From contig JAJRTR010000124.1 in NCBI GenBank assembly GCA_024278215.1, positions 1 through 64,000 on the forward strand: a DNA stretch of 64,000 bases. The letters run 5' to 3'. Both the position numbers and the translations under genes were made by a program. The notes below the pieces were generated by a model, which saw only the letters and a program-made list of their open reading frames with translations, ran no database searches and had not been told where the DNA came from. Positions 8,967 through 17,128 of the stretch are shown in pieces (the first letter of the stretch is position 1; each line of letters starts with the position of its first letter). The stretch is from a bacterium. Its GTDB lineage: Bacteria > UBP15 > UBA6099 > JAJRTR01.

Positions 8967-11261
8967 TCAGTAAACGAAAACGCCGCCGTAGACGGGTGCG
9001 GCGTGATACCCTTTGCGTGTATATTTGTCGATGAATTCCTGCTGTGCCCTGATGCGTGCTTTCTGTATCTCGACGGTTGCGGCAAAGTCGTACTCGTCGC
9101 CGAGCCATTTGCCGACGGGCGGCACAGGCAGGAATACGGTCGTCCGGCCCGGCACCAGCTCCGGCTGCTCGGGAACTACCAGCGTTTTTTTAAAAAGCGG
9201 CGCGAGATCGTTCTCGACCAGCGGCGCATTTCTCGCTGTCTTGACGACCATGAGTATTTCACGTTTTTCCTCGGGTATCCGCGGCACGAAGAGTTCGGCC
9301 TGTATCTTCGAGACCTGCGGCCTGGCTTTGCTGAACGGCTCGAACATCTTCGAGATGTTCCACACGATAAGCAGCGCGAAAAACAGGACGATCGCCGCGA
9401 TGGGCAGCGATTTTTTCATAAAACCGACGCGGTTGTAAGAGAACACGAAGAAGATGGCGAGCAACAGATATAACAGAACACCCGCCGGGGTGCTGTGCGA
9501 TATTTTCGACAGCAGCTTGTATACCGGCGGCGAAATCTCGAAATTGAAGCGGTTGGACAGGAAGTAGTTCGCGGGATTGAGTTTGCTGATGTAATAGTCC
9601 TGCGGATCGTCGAGATATTGCGCGAGTCGTGCGGGGTCTATCTTGAAAAGAGAGATAAACTTGCCACGCGCGACGCGGTCGGCGAATGGGAGGTCGGGGA
9701 AGAGGTCGCCGGGCCAGACCTGTGTATATATGAGATATTTCATATCGTATTTCTTTAAGACAGTAGCGACGACACGCATGTCGCCCCAGGGCACTGCGCC
9801 GGTGGGCCTGTGGCAGATGAAGTGAGTCGAGAAGAAGGGATAAGTCATGATAGTGTCGTCGGGGCCGGTCTTGCGCTTGAGGTAGTCGCAGGTGGTCTCG
9901 AGTTCGTGTATCCTGCTGTCGCGCGGCGGCTGGAGTGTTCGGACCGCGTTGAAAATGAGCGCCGGCATCGAGTCGCTCAAAAGTATGAATATCACGAGCC
10001 CCATCGCCAGCTTCAGCGAATTAATACCGGAGAAATGTTTTTTGAGCCAGTCGAACGAATACCTCATGCCCTGAGCGGCCACGAGGAAAACAAGCGGCAT
10101 AACGCACAGAAGATACCTGTCGGAATAGATAGCCATCCCCGTGTGCAGCGCTATCTGGAAGCATACTATCAGAAACGCCAGGCTGACATCCGGTCGCAGC
10201 CGCGAAAACAACAATCCGAGCAGAAAAAACGGAAACACCAGGAATCCGAATGCCTGAAAAATCCCGGGTTGATAAAATATGCCCGTCTCCCTGCCGAAGA
10301 TCACCATCTTCGTATTTGTGCGGATGACCTGCATGATGCTCGCGAGGTGTTCGCGAAGCGGCGGGTGCTTTTCCAGTGGCGGCGATTCGTTGTAGGCGCT
10401 GTAGTTGAAGATGATCCCGAAGAGGTCGCCCCTGTCGAAGCGCTCGCGCACGACTGTTCCGGACGGACTGTACGCGCGCGACACTCCCACGAACTGTTCC
10501 GTGTACAGCGGCGAGCCGAAAAGCATCCAGGCCCTCAGCAGAAACGGCACCACGAGCAGACCCGCTGCAGCGAATAGTTTCAGTGCTGGAATACCGAACA
10601 GTTGTTTGCGCCTGAAGAGCATCAGCCACACAAGTGCCGAGGGGATCAACATGATGCTGTTTCGCTTGAACGAAAACGCGAGTCCCATCAACAGTCCCGC
10701 TACAATATACCGCTCCTCGACAAGCATCAATATGAAGAAAAGGTACATCATCATCTGCCAGACTTCCGGCAGTCCGGGGTCCATAAATGTATACTGGCGC
10801 AGCACACTGGGCGACAACATTATGAGCAGCGCTGCGATGAATCCTGTCTCCTGCGAGAACATGCGCTTGCCCACACGGTATGTGACAAGCGGCAACAGGA
10901 ACAGACCGATGAATGAAGGGACCAGAAACGCCCACTGGCTCGTGCGGAATACGGCATAGAATGGAATGAGAAAATAAACATAGAGATTGGCGCGCAGGGC
11001 GGGCGGATGGGGCAGAGGCTGGTCTTTGACAGTATAAGTACGCAGCAGGTCCTCGCGCATGTGCCCGGTCTCGAAAATGCTGCGGGCTATGCCGACGTAT
11101 TCGAAAGAGTCGCCATCGTGGACGGGAGCGCGCGCCTGAACAAATAGGTGGAATACGCAAAATATGAAAGACAGGATAATAAGAGTACGCCAGTAGCGGT
11201 CTTTCTGCTCGGCGTTTTTCGCAGCAAGTTCAGCAGTCGGGTTGTTTTTTGCAGTTTCCAT
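8967..11261 (-). CDS. GT-C (ArnT/PMT-like) membrane glycosyltransferase
   Basis: About 764 residues from the ATG at 11261, which begins METAKNN. Some 10-12 transmembrane segments are spread over the first 450 residues, followed by a soluble C-terminal region with another hydrophobic helix (YNRVGFMKKSLPIAAIVLFF). After the first membrane helix there is an acidic GT-C signature, HDGDSFEYVGIARSIFETG, typical of enzymes using polyprenyl-phosphate sugars such as ArnT or protein O-mannosyltransferases. The acceptor is unknown. The linked membrane propeller gene just downstream suggests a shared envelope role, but that is inference. Confidence 0.8.
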   Translation of the reverse strand: METAKNNPTAELAAKNAEQKDRYWRTLIILSFIFCVFHLFVQARAPVHDGDSFEYVGIARSIFETGHMREDLLRTYTVKDQPLPHPPALRANLYVYFLIPFYAVFRTSQWAFLVPSFIGLFLLPLVTYRVGKRMFSQETGFIAALLIMLSPSVLRQYTFMDPGLPEVWQMMMYLFFILMLVEERYIVAGLLMGLAFSFKRNSIMLIPSALVWLMLFRRKQLFGIPALKLFAAAGLLVVPFLLRAWMLFGSPLYTEQFVGVSRAYSPSGTVVRERFDRGDLFGIIFNYSAYNESPPLEKHPPLREHLASIMQVIRTNTKMVIFGRETGIFYQPGIFQAFGFLVFPFFLLGLLFSRLRPDVSLAFLIVCFQIALHTGMAIYSDRYLLCVMPLVFLVAAQGMRYSFDWLKKHFSGINSLKLAMGLVIFILLSDSMPALIFNAVRTLQPPRDSRIHELETTCDYLKRKTGPDDTIMTYPFFSTHFICHRPTGAVPWGDMRVVATVLKKYDMKYLIYTQVWPGDLFPDLPFADRVARGKFISLFKIDPARLAQYLDDPQDYYISKLNPANYFLSNRFNFEISPPVYKLLSKISHSTPAGVLLYLLLAIFFVFSYNRVGFMKKSLPIAAIVLFFALLIVWNISKMFEPFSKARPQVSKIQAELFVPRIPEEKREILMVVKTARNAPLVENDLAPLFKKTLVVPEQPELVPGRTTVFLPVPPVGKWLGDEYDFAATVEIQKARIRAQQEFIDKYTRKGYHAAPVYGGVFVY

Positions 11262-11460
11262 GAAATGTGGGTCCACTTGTTCAGGCTGTGATGAATTATA
11301 GATGCAACAGGGCAGAGAACGCAATCGGCGACCGGTCCTTTGTAATCCAACCACACAGCGGAATCAGTTTTATTATTCCGCAAACAGTTCAGGAAAACGA
11401 TATGAAACAAGCAGTTGCCTGTATTAGACGCCCAAATACCGTTTACTTAATGCTTTTTAC

Positions 11461-11529
11461 GACAGGCGAGACGCCTGTCGTACCTGCCGCGATGCTGTGA
11501 GATACAGTAGCACAGGCGTCCCGCCTGTG
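11461..11529. repeat. Paired perfect palindromes GACAGGCG/CACAGGCG
   Basis: GACAGGCG AGA CGCCTGTC (11461-11479) and CACAGGCG TCC CGCCTGTG (11511-11529) are two perfect 8-bp stems with 3-base loops, 31 bases apart. A shorter relative AGGCG AGA CGCCT lies at 1769-1781. Such stems resemble REP-type palindromes. Confidence 0.7.
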
Positions 11530-11562
11530 GCTGGGCATGACCTTAAGTAAACAGTGTTGGTA

Positions 11563-11590
11563 TTAGCCCGCATATTTCACCAGTGCGGGC
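11563..11590. repeat. CCCGCA hairpin repeat, copy 2
   Basis: TTAGCCCGCATATTTCACCA followed by GTGCGGGC; loop sequence ATTTCACC is the complement of that in copies 1, 3 and 5, so this copy is inverted. The bases after it (CAAAAATCGGGAGAATGCCT) are shared with copy 4. Confidence 0.7.
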
Positions 11591-11620
11591 CAAAAATCGG
11601 GAGAATGCCTGTAATATAAG

Positions 11621-11745
11621 GCGTGGCAAGTGAGTAGTGCGGGAGCATACTGCAGGTATGTGACCAATCCCGAATCGCCGCCGCAACGCAGTATAACAGG
11701 CGTTATAGCGATTTTCCGGATTTCTTTGTGAGAAATCCGGGTTAG
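11621..11745. repeat. 125-bp intergenic repeat family, copy A
   Basis: It begins GCGTGGCAAGTGAGTAGTGC and ends AGAAATCCGGGTTAG. Copy B at 33401-33522 shares the same order of blocks (GGCAAG.GAGT.GTG.GGGAGC.TACTGC.GGTA.GTG, ATCCCGA.T.GCCG, GATTT.CCGGATTT). It is non-coding. Confidence 0.65.
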
Positions 11746-11767
11746 CTGAACATATATATTTGGACAC

Positions 11768-11796
11768 TTGTTTAAATGCCGGTTGGTAGTTATAAT
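11768..11796 (+). promoter_or_regulatory. Sigma-70-type promoter for the hybrid histidine kinase
   Basis: TTGTTT (11768-11773), a 17-base spacer, and a perfect TATAAT (11791-11796). It lies 70 bases before the GTG start of the kinase. Confidence 0.7.
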
Positions 11797-11865
11797 GAGT
11801 ATGCAGGGTGAATGAATGTAATAATTTAACAGAATAATATAAATAATACTAATAATTGATGGACA

Positions 11866-13521
11866 GTGTTGAAGAAACCGAGTAAAAAGAGTGAGTTAAA
11901 GAGCAGAGAATGTCTCGAAGCGGCATATAATCGTGTCGTAGAAGAGAACAAAAGACTGCGCGAACTCGTCAATCTGCAAGAATTCCGGATTCAGTCGGGC
12001 ATAGATTCTCACCTCATCACAGCAGATATATTCCAGACAATCGTCAACTCAACAGAAGATGGAATAATGATAGAAGACGAAGAGGGGACTGTCATTTTTG
12101 CCAATGGCGGATTTGTAAAGATGCTGGGTTATGACAGCAGCGGCGAGGTTATCGGCAGAAAGTGGACGGATTTTTTCTCATATCATACAGAGAGAAAAAC
12201 CGGCGCGGGGCTGGAAACTGTCGAATGTATGCTGACGCGAAAAGACAGCACGAAAATGCCGGTGATTGTTACAAACTCCGCATATTATAAAAGTGGGGAC
12301 TACACGGGGGTTCTTACTTTTATCAAAGATATCAGAAATCGCAAAGACCTCGAGGAGAAAGAGTTGCGCCTCACGCAACGCGCGTCCCACATACAGAAGA
12401 TGGAAGCGCTGGTGACACTTGCAAGCGGCATTGTGCACGACTTCAATAATACTATAGGAGTAATCAGGGGTTTCGCCGAGACGGGCATCTGCAAGTCCCG
12501 GGGCGGAAATAATGTCGATAGTGATCTGAAAAGCATCATTGAAGCGACACGTATGGCGGAATCGCTGGTGTCCCAACTTCTTGATTTCTCCAGAAGCGAA
12601 AACACCGAGCGGCATCCTTGCAATATCAACGATGTGGTCGAAGATATTTGTGAAATTGTCGAGAGGACATTCCCGCCTGAAATAAGTATTCGCAGCTCTC
12701 TGGCAGGAGGCTCGCTGTCATGTATGGCAGACAAGCACCAGATTCTGCAAATGCTTCTGAATATATGTATCAATGCCCGCGATGCCATGCCCGGCGGCGG
12801 CGAACTAATCATCGAATCAAATGTGGTTTCGCTTAAAGGAACGGGGTCCAATGCACCGGAAGAATTGACCGGCGGGACTTATGCGCTGATTCGAATCCAG
12901 GACACCGGAGAAGGCATTCCGGAGGATGTCAGGGCAAGAGTTTTCGAGCCGTTCTTTACGACAAAACCCGCGGGCAAGGGGTCGGGGCTCGGGCTTGCCC
13001 AGGCTTATGGAACTGTGCGTGGACACGGCGGCTCGATACGAATCCATTCTGTCGAGGGCACCGGGACAACAGTTGAAATTTACCTGCCGGTTCAGCCTGA
13101 AACCGGTGATAATGAAAAGATGCCGAAGGGCAAAAAGATCAAAGCTGCTTCCGCTGCGCACGGCCTCACACTGCTTGCCATAGACGACAACCGGCTTATG
13201 TTGAGCCTTGTAAAGAATATTGCATCCCTGAACGGCATAAACCTCTACACTGCCGGCAACGCGGAGACCGGATTGAGGATGGCCCGTGAGCGGGCGAACG
13301 AAATAGACGTTGTTATTGTCGATCAGCGGCTTTCAGGAACAAGCGGACTTGACCTTTGCCGCGAACTTAAAAAGCTGGACAGCAATATTAAAATCGTACT
13401 GTTTTCAGGCAATGAACCGGGCAACCTCATTGTCGGCCCGGGCGCTCTGTCTGACGCCTTCCTGAAAAAACCTTTCACTGCTGATAAATTCATATCGACC
13501 ATAACGGCTCTTGTCGAATAG
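11866..13521 (+). CDS. PAS-domain hybrid sensor histidine kinase with C-terminal receiver
   Basis: 551 residues with no transmembrane segment, so probably cytosolic. Order: a charged coiled coil (1-40), a PAS domain (about 53-165), a DHp region with the phospho-acceptor His in GIVHDFNNTIG (about H191), a HATPase domain with N-box NICINARDAMPGGG, G1 DTGEGIPED and G2 GKGSGLGLAQAYG, then a receiver domain starting LTLLAIDDNR with acceptor Asp in VIVDQRLSG and conserved Lys in FLKKPF. All catalytic residues look intact. It has no cognate output regulator next to it. The start is GTG 11866 or TTG 11869. A clear sigma-70-type promoter lies at 11768-11796. It is convergent with the FapA-like gene, with a mobile repeat between them. 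Confidence 0.9.
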   Translation: MLKKPSKKSELKSRECLEAAYNRVVEENKRLRELVNLQEFRIQSGIDSHLITADIFQTIVNSTEDGIMIEDEEGTVIFANGGFVKMLGYDSSGEVIGRKWTDFFSYHTERKTGAGLETVECMLTRKDSTKMPVIVTNSAYYKSGDYTGVLTFIKDIRNRKDLEEKELRLTQRASHIQKMEALVTLASGIVHDFNNTIGVIRGFAETGICKSRGGNNVDSDLKSIIEATRMAESLVSQLLDFSRSENTERHPCNINDVVEDICEIVERTFPPEISIRSSLAGGSLSCMADKHQILQMLLNICINARDAMPGGGELIIESNVVSLKGTGSNAPEELTGGTYALIRIQDTGEGIPEDVRARVFEPFFTTKPAGKGSGLGLAQAYGTVRGHGGSIRIHSVEGTGTTVEIYLPVQPETGDNEKMPKGKKIKAASAAHGLTLLAIDDNRLMLSLVKNIASLNGINLYTAGNAETGLRMARERANEIDVVIVDQRLSGTSGLDLCRELKKLDSNIKIVLFSGNEPGNLIVGPGALSDAFLKKPFTADKFISTITALVE

Positions 13522-13570
13522 TTCCCCCCCAAAACCTTGCCAGCCACCGGAAATGAAATACTTTTCAATC

Positions 13571-13748
13571 GAGCCATTTGCGAAATTATGTTCGTAGCGA
13601 GGTCGAGCGAAATTGTCAAGAGCAAGGCGGAGGTGTAAAATCCTTGCAGGCGTACTTGTAGAGTACGTCGAGGACGATTTTACACCGACAACGCAACTAT
13701 GGACAATAACAGCCGACCTCAACAGAATCAGAATTTTGCAATCGGCTC
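13571..13748 (+). mobile_element. 178-bp MITE-like repeat, copy 2
   Basis: 178 bases in opposite orientation to copy 1, with ends GAGCCATTTGCGAAATTATG and ATTTTGCAATCGGCTC and flanking direct repeat AATC (13567-13570, 13749-13752). It sits between two convergent genes, and its right target duplication overlaps the stop codon of the HTH-FapA gene. Confidence 0.87.
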
Positions 13749-13750
13749 AA

Positions 13751-15592
13751 TCACCCGGGTATATCTTTCACGGCTATTTTCCCGTTGTAGTAATAGAATC
13801 TTTTGTTTTCAATCGGGTCTCTTATTTCCACTGCCGCATCTTCAATACATATCTCGACGCCCGGATGCGCGATGCCCGCGACATCGATAAATATCCGTTC
13901 ATCGTCGGAAGTCCACTGCAGGAAAGACGCAAGCGCCTTCTCCTGCTGCTTGATCTGTTTCCGAAGCGCGGCAAGCTTCTTTTCTTCTGTTTTTTTTGCT
14001 ATTGATTTCTGTTCGGCGCGCCGCTTGATACGTTGTTTTGTCAGCGCTATTTCATTGTCCAGTTCTGCGATAAGCTTTTCGAGGTAGAGACGCTCGGAGA
14101 GAGAGCCGTCATCAGCAGGCTGCTGGATTTTCAGGACGGTTTTGTTGTGATTAGGTGAGCCGGCCGCAAAAACGCTTATCGATTGTCCGGCAGTGATATT
14201 GCTGGAGACGACCCGGTTGTTTTCCCCTGTAAGTTTTACTGACTTCGCGGCATACACTTCGCTTCCGACGATAGATGATTCGACAACAATATTCATGCCC
14301 GAATGCAGGTGGCATCTTTCGGCGAACGCGGCTGATATGTTTCTTTTCGAGACGAGAAGCGCTTTTCTGTTGCCGCGGATTCCGCCTCGTATTTCTATGC
14401 TGCTGATGTGCGAAACAACTTTTGCCGCTTCGATGTGCCCCTTTACAATTATCTTCCTGCCGGCTGTGAGCGAAAACCCGGGTCTGACATTTTCATGGAT
14501 GATGACCCGCCCTTCGAAATCGATATTGCCGGTGTCATAGCCGACTTCGGGCAAATATTGTGTCGCGTCCACGCAAATAGTGTTTTTCTTCCAGTATGCG
14601 ACACCCTCCTGAGCAGCGTGCAGACGCAGTTTGTCTTCTGAAAAATAAGTGTTTGCGCCGCCCCTGAGAAGCGACTGAGCGCCGGTTTTATACTTTATTG
14701 TTTCGCCGTAAACATTCATGCCGTCGCGCGCATTTTCGGGCATAATCAGTTCAGCAAGTATCTGGTCTTTCCGCACTTTTGAAATGTTTTCAAATTCACT
14801 GTAATCGATGTCTGGCGATTCGAGCGACTTCGGGTGAAAACTGCGTGGAGTGTCGAAGTTGATCGTGAGTCGCGCTTCTCCGCCGGGTTCCGGCACCGAA
14901 CCACACGCCGCGACAAGAAGCCTGCCCCTGATGTTTTTGTCGCCCGCCGCCCTGATAAGGGTCGAGGCGAGGCCGTGCCTGATTCCTGTTTCGGCGAGCG
15001 CCTTAAGGACACTCGCAGGATTCGCGCTCGTCGCGCCGGGGCTGATGTATAGATATGCTTTCAGCTTATCTTCCGATACGCAAATATTTATATCGTCGAT
15101 GAATGTGTGAACGACATTTCCGATCCTGACCGGCTTGCCGGGAGCGGCAATTGCTTCTTTGATAAATCCATCGGCTTTTGAAATTATACCGATGTCCCCG
15201 AGGACCTCTTTTATCTCATCCGCCACGGGTTCAGGCCGGTCATTATCAAATACGGTCAGGCACAAATCATCTCGTATCTCTTCGATCCCGAAATGCTTCG
15301 AGACGGAAAGTTCGGGAGGACTTTCCACAGTTGGTTCCGTGGACTTTTTCCTGGCAGGCGCCTGTATTTCCGACGACTCGATTTCTTTATCGATTTCGTC
15401 GATCACACCGGGAAAATCATCTACAGTGGAAGTTCTTTCCGCGATCCATTTATCGAGGTGCTGAATGCGAAACCGCGTGTATCCGCTGATGCGGACAAAG
15501 GGGAGTTTCTCGTTTTTAATCAGTTCGATAAGCTGTGTCTTACCGACACCGAGATATTCGAGCGCTTCACGTGCGGTGAGGAGATTCTTCAT
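13751..15592 (-). CDS. Excisionase-type HTH fused to FapA (DUF342) domain
   Basis: 613 residues. Residues 1-50 form an excisionase/MerR-like HTH (LLTAREALEYLGVGKTQLIE through HLDKWIAER). A linker follows, then a long FapA/DUF342 region with the family beta-helix-like repeats (around GMNVYGETIKYKTGAQSLLR, KIIVKGHIEAAKVVSHISSI, AFAERCHLHSGMNIVVESSI) and a C-terminal coiled coil (about 505-555). FapA-family proteins are linked to cell-surface or flagellar regulation but are poorly understood; an HTH at the N-terminus is unusual. ATG 15592 has GGGAG 8 bases upstream. Its TGA stop overlaps the 4-bp target duplication of a mobile repeat copy, so the last residues may have been reset by that insertion. 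Confidence 0.8.
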   Translation of the reverse strand: MKNLLTAREALEYLGVGKTQLIELIKNEKLPFVRISGYTRFRIQHLDKWIAERTSTVDDFPGVIDEIDKEIESSEIQAPARKKSTEPTVESPPELSVSKHFGIEEIRDDLCLTVFDNDRPEPVADEIKEVLGDIGIISKADGFIKEAIAAPGKPVRIGNVVHTFIDDINICVSEDKLKAYLYISPGATSANPASVLKALAETGIRHGLASTLIRAAGDKNIRGRLLVAACGSVPEPGGEARLTINFDTPRSFHPKSLESPDIDYSEFENISKVRKDQILAELIMPENARDGMNVYGETIKYKTGAQSLLRGGANTYFSEDKLRLHAAQEGVAYWKKNTICVDATQYLPEVGYDTGNIDFEGRVIIHENVRPGFSLTAGRKIIVKGHIEAAKVVSHISSIEIRGGIRGNRKALLVSKRNISAAFAERCHLHSGMNIVVESSIVGSEVYAAKSVKLTGENNRVVSSNITAGQSISVFAAGSPNHNKTVLKIQQPADDGSLSERLYLEKLIAELDNEIALTKQRIKRRAEQKSIAKKTEEKKLAALRKQIKQQEKALASFLQWTSDDERIFIDVAGIAHPGVEICIEDAAVEIRDPIENKRFYYYNGKIAVKDIPG

Positions 15593-15670
15593 CGTAATGT
15601 CTCCCTGAGTTCATCGTCAAGATCAGTTTGTTTCATCGTTTCCAAGTGGACCTTGGGAACGCAGACAAAG

Positions 15671-16609
15671 TCAAATCCGAATCTCCATACCCTCGCAGGC
15701 AAGAATGATATCGAGCTCCATTTCGGGGTAAGTTCTTTCACTGTAAACCTGTGTTTTTCGAAGAATTCTTCCAAGCTTCAAGTCGTCGTATGTCGGTTAA
15801 TGGTGAAAGAGAGCCAGCCGGCGCACATTCTCGGCATGCGCAAGGTCCACACCGATAAGCGACGAGCAATGGCCCCAGTCTGTTTTCGTGAGTACGTCGC
15901 CGATTGTATACATCGTATCGAGGACAAGGAGATCAGCCTTCGCGAGATATTTTGTGTCCTCTTCCTTCGTGCTTTTCATTTCTGTGTCCGACGCATAGAC
16001 AAAAACCTTGCTGTCGAACTCGACCCTGTACCCAAAGGCTTCCCCGGGATGTGACATTTTAAACGGAATAATTTTCGCGCCGCCGATCTCGACCGTCTCG
16101 CCGGGTGTAAGGATGTTGAATGTTTTCTCAGAGGCCATAGTATCGATGGAAACGGGGAAGTGGTCGGGGGCCTGCTGTGTGGTGATCCTTTCTTCGAGCC
16201 TGTCGTGGCAGCCAAAGAAATTGATCCTGTTGCCGGGAATGAAAGCCGGTGTGAAAAAAGGGAACCCCATGATATGGTCCCAGTGTGTGTGGCTAAGAAA
16301 AATATTTACCTCACCGCCGCCGTTGCCGAACTCTGTTTTCATAAGTTCAAGACCAAGAGAGCGAATTCCGGAACCGGCGTCGAATACAAAAATGGAATCA
16401 CCGGCCCTGAGTTCTACGCACGATGTATTGCCGCCGACTGTGCCGAGATCAACTATTGATCGGCTGTCGATGAATCTTTTCACGGCAAGTTCGTCGTCCA
16501 GATCGATATTGCCGGCGTTTTTCAGTAATTGTTCGGCTTTTCTCCTGATTTGACCAGTTGTTATGGGCGTTGGGATCGACCCGCGAACTCCCCAGAATTT
16601 TATGTTCAT
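15671..16609 (-). pseudogene. MBL-fold hydrolase interrupted by an in-frame TAA
   Basis: A metallo-beta-lactamase-fold protein (MNIKFWGVRGSIPTP start, SHTHWDHIMGF metal site, later Asp/His ligands) of the family that includes cAMP-phosphodiesterase-like and response-regulator-linked hydrolases. The frame stops at TAA 15799-15797 right after RRLALFHH, a point where family members normally continue with an acidic residue and then PTYDD. The same frame does continue after the stop with PTYDDLKLGRIL and 29 more codons to TGA 15673-15671, as expected for the family C-terminus. A single G-to-T change (GAA to TAA) would explain it. The truncated product (270 residues) keeps the metal site and may be active. 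ATG 16609 has AAGGG 6 bases upstream. It is either a real nonsense mutation or a sequence error. Confidence 0.8.
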
Positions 16610-16630
16610 GCGCAACCCTTTAGTTTACTA

Positions 16631-17128
16631 TCAATCTTCAGCCAAAAAGAAAAAGTATGTCGCTTCATCTTCTGCGAATTCCATTACCTTGCCGCATTTG
16701 GGGCATTCAAAATCAGGGGCTTCGGCGTCTTCGAAATCTTCGTCAGCGTCAAAGTGTTCCGCAATGTTGACGAGCACTTCATGTGCTTTCTTGCATTCTT
16801 CGCAATAGTAGGGCGCGTAGAAGGAAACGATCCTGCCGGGCTGGAGAAAGTTTGTGATCATAATAAGCTGATCTACAATCGCACGCGAGCATTCGACATA
16901 CTCGATGTCGCATTTGCCTGCGAGCGGCCGGATGGCGTTCACCCAGTCGCGCACACCGCATGAGTTGATTCTCGTAATGCCCCGAAGATTGATTATCAGC
17001 TTTCCCTCGGGCACATCTTTGAGGACCTCGTCCAGGTTCGTCCGCTCGTTTATCACGCCCTCGAGTGTGAGAACAACCGCTCCGTCGCGTTTTTCCTTTT
17101 TCGTCGTCAGTTGAGATTCGTTATCCAC
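16631..17128 (-). CDS. STAS-domain protein with C-terminal zinc-ribbon-like motif
   Basis: 165 residues. Residues 10-100 resemble a STAS (anti-anti-sigma, RsbV/SpoIIAA) domain: VVLTLEGVINERTNLDEVL, LIINLRGITRINSCGVRDWV and PLAGKCDIEYVECS, with a candidate phospho-acceptor Ser in RINSCG. The C-terminal part has paired cysteines, YYCEECKKAHE and FECPKCGKVME, suggesting a bound zinc, and an acidic stretch between them (DADEDFEDAEAPD). The start is GTG 17128 with GGGGAG 8 bases upstream; it overlaps the end of the fusion phosphatase gene by 8 bases, so translational coupling is likely. It is the natural antagonist partner for the RsbU/RsbW-like fusion next door. Confidence 0.8.
   Translation of the reverse strand: MDNESQLTTKKEKRDGAVVLTLEGVINERTNLDEVLKDVPEGKLIINLRGITRINSCGVRDWVNAIRPLAGKCDIEYVECSRAIVDQLIMITNFLQPGRIVSFYAPYYCEECKKAHEVLVNIAEHFDADEDFEDAEAPDFECPKCGKVMEFAEDEATYFFFLAED

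Larger units (their letters stand above)
11262..11865. other. Repeat-rich intergenic region between divergent genes
   Basis: This gap of about 600 bases separates the glycosyltransferase (minus) and histidine kinase (plus) genes. It contains two perfect palindromes (11461-11529), a CCCGCA hairpin (11563-11590), a 125-bp repeat (11621-11745) and the kinase promoter (11768-11796). No protein gene is supported. Confidence 0.7.

Noticed and set aside
15589..15774. A 61-codon minus-strand frame between the MBL and FapA genes
   Set aside because: It is a shifted frame of the MBL gene tail; the MBL frame beyond its stop gives the family C-terminus, which explains this stretch better.
15797..15799. 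Recoding of the internal stop (selenocysteine or pyrrolysine)
   Set aside because: The codon is TAA, not TGA or TAG, so neither form of recoding applies.
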